A DNA stretch of 64,000 nt from Muribaculum gordoncarteri. GTDB lineage: Bacteria > Bacteroidota > Bacteroidia > Bacteroidales > Muribaculaceae. Positions 62,258-64,000 of the stretch are shown piece after piece (the stretch's first letter is position 1; each line of letters begins with the position of its first letter). The notes beneath the pieces were generated by a model. It made no database searches, had not been told where the DNA came from, and saw only the letters and a list, made by a program, of their open reading frames with translations. Where the stretch lies: the NCBI RefSeq assembly GCF_004803695.1, contig NZ_CP039393.1:124001-188000 (forward strand), read 5' to 3'. The position numbers were made by a program, and so were the translations under genes.

Positions 62258-62659
62258 ATGAAATATTCGTGTTCAGCTTTCATGTCAGCATTACTGCTGT
62301 CGTCGTGTAGTGGCTTGTCGCCTGAAGCGCGTGAAATAGTGGGTGTTTACTATAATAACGAGCTGTCGGATGACACTCCCGTGCTTGAATTGAACGACGA
62401 CGGGACATCGGTGATGCGAGCCATAAAGCCCGATGTGTTGACTATAGAGGTACCTGGTACATGGAATGTCGTGAACGATTCGCTTGTAATCGACAATGAT
62501 GTTACGAAAATCGTGACCGAGGGCGACACTTCGGTTCTCGGTGATGTCACGCCTAAATATTCACGACTTATAACGCGACATGACGAGTTGAGCCTTACAC
62601 TTGCCAAGGACGGCATCGAATATCTCTACCATCGCAAGGTGACTCCCGATAAAGATTGA
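62258..62659 (+). CDS. Small predicted lipoprotein
   Basis: From MKYSCSAFMSALLLSSCSG there is a short lipoprotein signal ending LSSC. The mature part of about 115 residues is beta-rich (REIVGVYYNNELSDDTPVLE, IEVPGTWNVVNDSLVIDNDV, SRLITRHDELSLTLAKDGIE), like small lipocalin-type or DUF4923-like domains; no family is assigned. I prefer this start over the one 30 codons upstream because of the promoter and signal. Confidence 0.65.
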   Translation: MKYSCSAFMSALLLSSCSGLSPEAREIVGVYYNNELSDDTPVLELNDDGTSVMRAIKPDVLTIEVPGTWNVVNDSLVIDNDVTKIVTEGDTSVLGDVTPKYSRLITRHDELSLTLAKDGIEYLYHRKVTPDKD

Positions 62660-62677
62660 CAACAATAACCGAAATTT

Positions 62678-63154
62678 ATGAATATACACTCTATGAAACT
62701 TCACATTGTGCTATTTAGCCTGCTCGTGGTGATGCTTGCCGGATGTACCGCCGCAACTACCACCGAGAATCTTGCCGGTGCACGGCTGTTGATTGAGAAC
62801 AATGACTTTGCTTCGGCGCAGAGCATGTGTGACGAGGTGCGCAATGCGGTCGAGAGTGACGACTCCAATGTAGAAGTAGAGGATTTGTGTGAACTTGCCA
62901 TACTTTACATGCAGCTTGCCGACCACACCGACCGTGACGACAATGTGGAGTATGCCCGTCAGGCCTATATGCACTCCCTTGAATGTGACTCGGCGGGAGC
63001 GATAGATTATTACAGCCGACTCGGTGTCGACGAGATGGCACAAGTAGTGTTGCTGTCGTCGATAGTGCGCAGCACCACCGCAGTGCCTGAAATTGACGAG
63101 CAGGGCGACACGTTGTTGGTAGTGCCCGACGATGACTCATACATGATACCTTAA
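62678..63154 (+). CDS. Predicted lipoprotein with helical repeat-like domain
   Basis: The 158-residue protein has a signal ending in VVMLAGC. The mature part contains TPR-like helices (ARLLIENNDFASAQSMCDEV, LAILYMQLADHTDRDDNVEY, ARQAYMHSLECD), then an acidic end (VPEIDEQGDTLLVVPDDDSY). It might bind a partner at the outer membrane, but function is unknown. Translation may begin at MKLHIV, five codons on. It lies 18 nt downstream of the preceding lipoprotein gene. Confidence 0.7.
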   Translation: MNIHSMKLHIVLFSLLVVMLAGCTAATTTENLAGARLLIENNDFASAQSMCDEVRNAVESDDSNVEVEDLCELAILYMQLADHTDRDDNVEYARQAYMHSLECDSAGAIDYYSRLGVDEMAQVVLLSSIVRSTTAVPEIDEQGDTLLVVPDDDSYMIP

Positions 63155-63159
63155 AAGCC

Positions 63160-63513
63160 ATGAACATTGATTTGCAATCGGTCTTGCAGGATTTCCTCGA
63201 CCGTAATCCCGACCTGCCTGAAGGTGACGACAATGATGTGTCGGCCGAAAATGCCGATACACGCCCGGCTGCCGTCAGTGCCGACAGGCTCGACATCATA
63301 TTGGAGAAGAAGGGACGCGGAGGAAAGAAGGCGACCATAATAACTGGATTTACGGGGAGTGACAGCGAGTTGGCCGAATTGGCTTCGGCTTTGAAACGCA
63401 AGCTTGCCACAGGCGGCTCGGCACGCGGCGGAGAGATACTCATCCAGGGCGACCGTCGCAACGATGTGCTTGCCGCGCTTAATTCATTGGGCTACAAAGG
63501 CCGAATCATATAA
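63160..63513 (+). CDS. SUI1/YciH-family translation factor
   Basis: The 117-residue protein has a variable acidic N-terminus and a C-terminal SUI1 (eIF1-like) domain (LDIILEKKGRGGKKATIITG, LKRKLATGGSARGGEI, QGDRRNDVLAALNSLGYKG). Relatives bind the small ribosomal subunit and can affect start-site selection, but the bacterial role is poorly defined. It starts 5 nt after the preceding stop. Confidence 0.9.
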   Translation: MNIDLQSVLQDFLDRNPDLPEGDDNDVSAENADTRPAAVSADRLDIILEKKGRGGKKATIITGFTGSDSELAELASALKRKLATGGSARGGEILIQGDRRNDVLAALNSLGYKGRII

Positions 63514-63530
63514 CCCGTCATTACATATAA

Positions 63531-64000
63531 ATGCTCAATATCCACAAGGCATCGGCCGGTTCGGGCAAAACCTATACGCTCACCTATAATTATATAAAGC
63601 TACTGCTCGGCGTCGGCGACGAACAGGGAAATTATCGACTTGCATCGGACAGGAAGCGTCATCGCGCGATACTTGCCATAACGTTTACCAACAAGGCCAC
63701 CGACGAGATGAAGCGGCGCATCGTGCAGCAACTCGCTATGCTTGCGCATGTCGATGCCGTGAAGGGAGGCCGGAGCGACTATGAGGCGCGGTTGTGTGAT
63801 GAGCTCGGGTGTGACTCGACGCAGCTTGCCAATGCAGCCCGCGATGCACTCTTTTCACTCCTCGGCGACTACAGCTTTTTCAATGTGAGCACCATCGATG
63901 CTTTTTTTCAGACGGTGTTGCGTACATTTGCCCGCGAAGCCGAACTTACCGGCAACTACGAGGTGGAACTTAATGAAAAGAACGCCATAGCCATAGGCGT
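63531..64000 (+). CDS. UvrD/Rep-type helicase, 3' end outside window
   Basis: The first 156 codons are visible, with MLNIHKASAGSGKTYTLTY (Walker A near residues 7-14) and AILAITFTNKATDEMKRRI (motif Ia). FNVSTIDAFFQTVLRTFARE matches the motif found in AddA/RecB-like and UvrD-like helicases. It starts 17 nt after the SUI1 gene. The rest is missing, so nuclease domains cannot be judged; an AddA-type recombination nuclease subunit is possible. Confidence 0.9.
   Translation, partial: MLNIHKASAGSGKTYTLTYNYIKLLLGVGDEQGNYRLASDRKRHRAILAITFTNKATDEMKRRIVQQLAMLAHVDAVKGGRSDYEARLCDELGCDSTQLANAARDALFSLLGDYSFFNVSTIDAFFQTVLRTFAREAELTGNYEVELNEKNAIAIG

Noticed and set aside
1-64000. CRISPR array, rRNA operon or complete insertion sequence
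   Set aside because: No regularly spaced repeats, no rRNA-like sequence and no intact transposase frame were seen.

Overview
The window reads as a gut Bacteroidales chromosome, most likely Muribaculaceae. This is inferred, not searched. The supporting signs are repeated TAnnTTTG -7 promoter boxes, short lipoprotein signals, paired GH31/GH3 and GH31/GH97 glycosidase operons, an RprXY-like two-component pair, a viroplasmin-type RNase H, DUF2851 and NamZ/DUF1343. No rRNA, convincing tRNA, CRISPR array or complete insertion sequence was seen.

Layout. 1-4.1 kb: the end of an SDR oxidoreductase, then two tandem modules of an ECF sigma factor plus a four-helix membrane protein; the first module continues into a CPBP membrane protease and a lipoprotein. 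4.3-4.9 kb: a DUF6291-like phage-associated gene under an unusual promoter. 4.9-8.1 kb: a four-gene DpnII-type (GATC) restriction-modification operon with an extra PD-(D/E)XK nuclease-like gene. 8.5-9.3 kb: an FKBP isomerase and a rhodanese lipoprotein. 9.5-24.8 kb: an AT-rich exopolysaccharide/capsule locus on the minus strand. It is headed by an inactive tyrosine recombinase fused to a full UpxY/NusG-like antiterminator, followed by flippase, GT92, Wzy, GT2, FrhB-like, pyruvyl transferase, a broken acyltransferase and several GT4/GT2 genes. Both edges carry gene scars: a truncated GH2 on the left, and flippase and other fragments on the right.

25-31 kb: a secreted hypothetical protein and a GH31-GH3 operon preceded by a structured RNA that ends in an intrinsic terminator. 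31.5-39.3 kb: sensor kinase/response regulator, ApbE, aroK-alanine dehydrogenase-RNase H, pncB and rubrerythrin. 39.4-43.8 kb: a GH31-GH97 operon. 43.9-44.5 kb: a non-coding MITE-like element with 34-bp terminal inverted repeats. 44.6-56.1 kb: rlmN, DUF2851, a NamZ-symporter-WYL cell-wall recycling group, polA, a polyprenyl synthase, a small conserved gene and a ThiF/MoeB enzyme. 56.2-59.8 kb: an isolated four-gene set with a capsid-like and a portal-like protein but no terminase, tail or integrase. 59.9-64 kb: two GT4 genes, two lipoproteins, a SUI1 protein and the start of a UvrD-type helicase.

The most unusual observations are these. (1) A 29-bp sequence sits exactly 13 nt upstream of the -7 box of both the capsid/portal cluster and the DUF6291-like gene 55 kb away, which suggests a shared regulator and one split phage-derived system. 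(2) A dead integrase is fused to an UpxY antiterminator at the head of the polysaccharide locus. (3) A candidate RNA attenuator lies upstream of the GH31-GH3 operon. (4) A dispersed repeat family forms the ends of the MITE-like element and also supplies the stop codons of two genes, including the portal gene, which it probably truncates.
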